Assembly (NCBI RefSeq): GCF_004322855.1
Contig: NZ_CP036402.1
Location: forward strand, 496,001-560,000
Reading direction: 5' to 3'
Origin: Egibacter rhizosphaerae
GTDB taxonomy: Bacteria > Actinomycetota > Nitriliruptoria > Euzebyales > Egibacteraceae
Length of the DNA: 64,000 nucleotides
Position numbers and translations under genes: made by a program. Below, in pieces: positions 62,920 to 64,000 of the stretch. The notes under the pieces were generated by a model. It saw only the letters and a program-made list of their open reading frames with translations, did no database searches and had not been told where the DNA came from. How positions within the stretch are numbered: the stretch's first letter is position 1; each line of letters starts with the position of its first letter.

Positions 62920-62939
62920 ATGGTCTGAATCTAGACCAT
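62920..62939. promoter_or_regulatory. probable FadR-type operator D, before the IlvD-type dehydratase gene
   Basis: ATGGTCT, six bases, AGACCAT: perfect 7-base inverted arms. The left ten bases ATGGTCTGAA are identical in site B. It lies between the dehydratase start and the end of the fuconate dehydratase gene. Confidence 0.55.
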
Positions 62940-62968
62940 CAGTCCACAGGGTGGGAGACTGTGCCGGG

Positions 62969-64000
62969 TCACCGGGCCCTCCATGCGCTCCCCTCGGGAA
63001 AGCGGTACGCGCGACGGGATGCGGCGTCCAGCTCGGCGCTGTACCCCGCGCGCGCCGGTGGCAGGTAGCGTGCGCCCTCCACCCGAACGGGATCGACGAA
63101 GTGCTCGTGCAGGTGGTCCACGTACTCGACGAGACGGTCGTCGCGGGCTCCCGAAACCGCGACGTGGTCGAACATGGCGAGGTGCTGGACGTACTCGCTC
63201 AGGCCCACACCCCCCGCGTGCGGACAGATCGGAACGTCGAACCGTCGGGCGAGCAGGATGACCGCGATCGCCTCGTTCACGCCACCGAGTCGGCACGCGT
63301 CGAGCTGGCAGTACGCCATGGCGCCGGCCTCGAGGAACTGCTTGAACATGACCCGGTTGTGGACATGCTCACCGGTCGCCACGCCGACCGGGGCGATGCC
63401 CTCGGCGATCCGGGCGTGGCCGCGCACGTCGTCGGGGCTCGTCGGCTCCTCGATCCAGAGAGGCGAGAAGTCCGCGACGGCGTTCACCCACTCGATTGCG
63501 ACCGGAACCTCCCAGACCTGGTTGGCATCGAGCATCAGCACCCCGTCCGGTCCGATCTCCTCTCGAACGGTGGCGACGCGGCGGCGGTCGTCCTCGAGCT
63601 CCCTGCCGACCTTGAGCTTGAAGTGCCGCCACCCCTCCTCGAGGCCAGCCCTGACCCGCCGGCGTACCTCCTCCTCGGGATAGCCGAGCCATCCGGCCGA
63701 CGTCGTGTACGCAGGGATGCCCGAACGCTGGAGCTCCCGCTCCCGTTCCGCACGAGCGGGCTCGGCCTTGCGGAGCAGGTCGAGGGCCGCGTCACGATCC
63801 AGGACGTCCTGAAGATGGCGGAAATCGACGCAGTCGACGAGCTGCTCGGGGCTGAGGTCGGAGAGGAGCTTCCACAGCGGCTTGCCGAGCTGGCGTGCCC
63901 GGAGGTCCCACAGCGCGTTCACGAGCGCGGCGCCGGCGAGGTGGATCACCCCCTTCTCGGGTCCGAGCCACCGCAGCTGGCTGTCACCGACGATCCGGCG
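62969..64000 (-). CDS. fucD: L-fuconate dehydratase-like enolase-superfamily enzyme (N-terminus outside window)
   Basis: The frame runs open through the right edge: the last bases encode VGDSQLRWLGPEKGVIHLAG, so the N-terminus lies outside and about 343 residues are seen. It matches L-fuconate dehydratase closely. HFKLKVGR carries the catalytic lysine, MLDANQVWEV and WIEEPTSPDD the metal aspartate and glutamate, ATGEHVHNRVMFKQ follows, and CPHAGGVGLSEYVQHL holds the histidine. EYVDHLHEHFVDP closes the barrel. The enzyme dehydrates L-fuconate (or a stereochemically related acid) to 2-keto-3-deoxy-L-fuconate. It is probably part of the same regulon as the dehydratase and aldehyde dehydrogenase genes. 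Confidence 0.93.
   Translation of the reverse strand, partial: RRIVGDSQLRWLGPEKGVIHLAGAALVNALWDLRARQLGKPLWKLLSDLSPEQLVDCVDFRHLQDVLDRDAALDLLRKAEPARAERERELQRSGIPAYTTSAGWLGYPEEEVRRRVRAGLEEGWRHFKLKVGRELEDDRRRVATVREEIGPDGVLMLDANQVWEVPVAIEWVNAVADFSPLWIEEPTSPDDVRGHARIAEGIAPVGVATGEHVHNRVMFKQFLEAGAMAYCQLDACRLGGVNEAIAVILLARRFDVPICPHAGGVGLSEYVQHLAMFDHVAVSGARDDRLVEYVDHLHEHFVDPVRVEGARYLPPARAGYSAELDAASRRAYRFPEGSAWRAR

Overview
The window is GC-rich and almost wholly coding. GTG starts are frequent, and 4-base ATGA or GTGA overlaps between consecutive genes are the rule. A luciferase-like and a PPOX-type enzyme (both families often F420-dependent), cox-type hydroxylase genes and several regulators of actinobacterial style point to a high-GC actinobacterium, perhaps an environmental heterotroph of a deep lineage. 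No rRNA, tRNA or CRISPR array was seen.

Layout. (1) 1-7941, minus strand: the start of a type 2 BREX (Pgl) phage-defence locus, pglW then pglX, followed by a HEPN-domain gene cut by the window edge. (2) 8511-24332: a catabolic region. A 3-hydroxyacyl-CoA dehydrogenase faces a six-gene minus-strand operon: a molybdenum hydroxylase (FAD, Fe-S and Mo subunits) with its MoxR and VWA maturation proteins and an EamA transporter. A TetR regulator separates this from a plus-strand operon of alpha/beta hydrolase, acyl-CoA ligase, luciferase-like oxidoreductase, SDR, HpaB-family flavoprotein and thiolase. Near-identical palindromes precede both operons, so they probably form one regulon for an unidentified substrate. 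(3) 24611-31198: glycolate/D-lactate oxidase glcDEF, a FadR-type regulator, and the aldolase/acetaldehyde dehydrogenase pair dmpG-dmpF. (4) 31199-32969: degraded DNA and a zinc alcohol dehydrogenase broken by one frameshift. (5) 32987-42531: a complete L-arabinose locus (araB, araD, araA, a sugar ABC transporter, a LacI regulator) interrupted by an IS110-type remnant. (6) 42532-48815: a nested mobile-element island. A Recombinase-In-Trio (RIT) element has split an IS256-family transposase; a decayed group II intron and a second IS256 fragment follow. (7) 48816-55685: a tripartite tricarboxylate transporter operon with small enzymes, an MFS carrier and an amidohydrolase. (8) 56167-64000: Fe-dependent alcohol dehydrogenase, Ldh-type dehydrogenase and aldehyde dehydrogenase, then a second FadR-type regulator, an IlvD/EDD dehydratase and an L-fuconate dehydratase cut by the right edge.

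Regions 3, 7 and 8 look like sugar-acid catabolism: carboxylate uptake, lactone hydrolysis, dehydration to 2-keto-3-deoxy acids, aldol cleavage, and oxidation of aldehyde, lactate and glycolate products. Five sites of the type TGGTC(A/T)GA lie before these operons and are probably bound by the two FadR-type paralogues.

Several frames (the zinc dehydrogenase, tctC and mobile-element pieces) are broken by one-base changes in G or C runs. Some may be sequencing errors rather than true pseudogenes.
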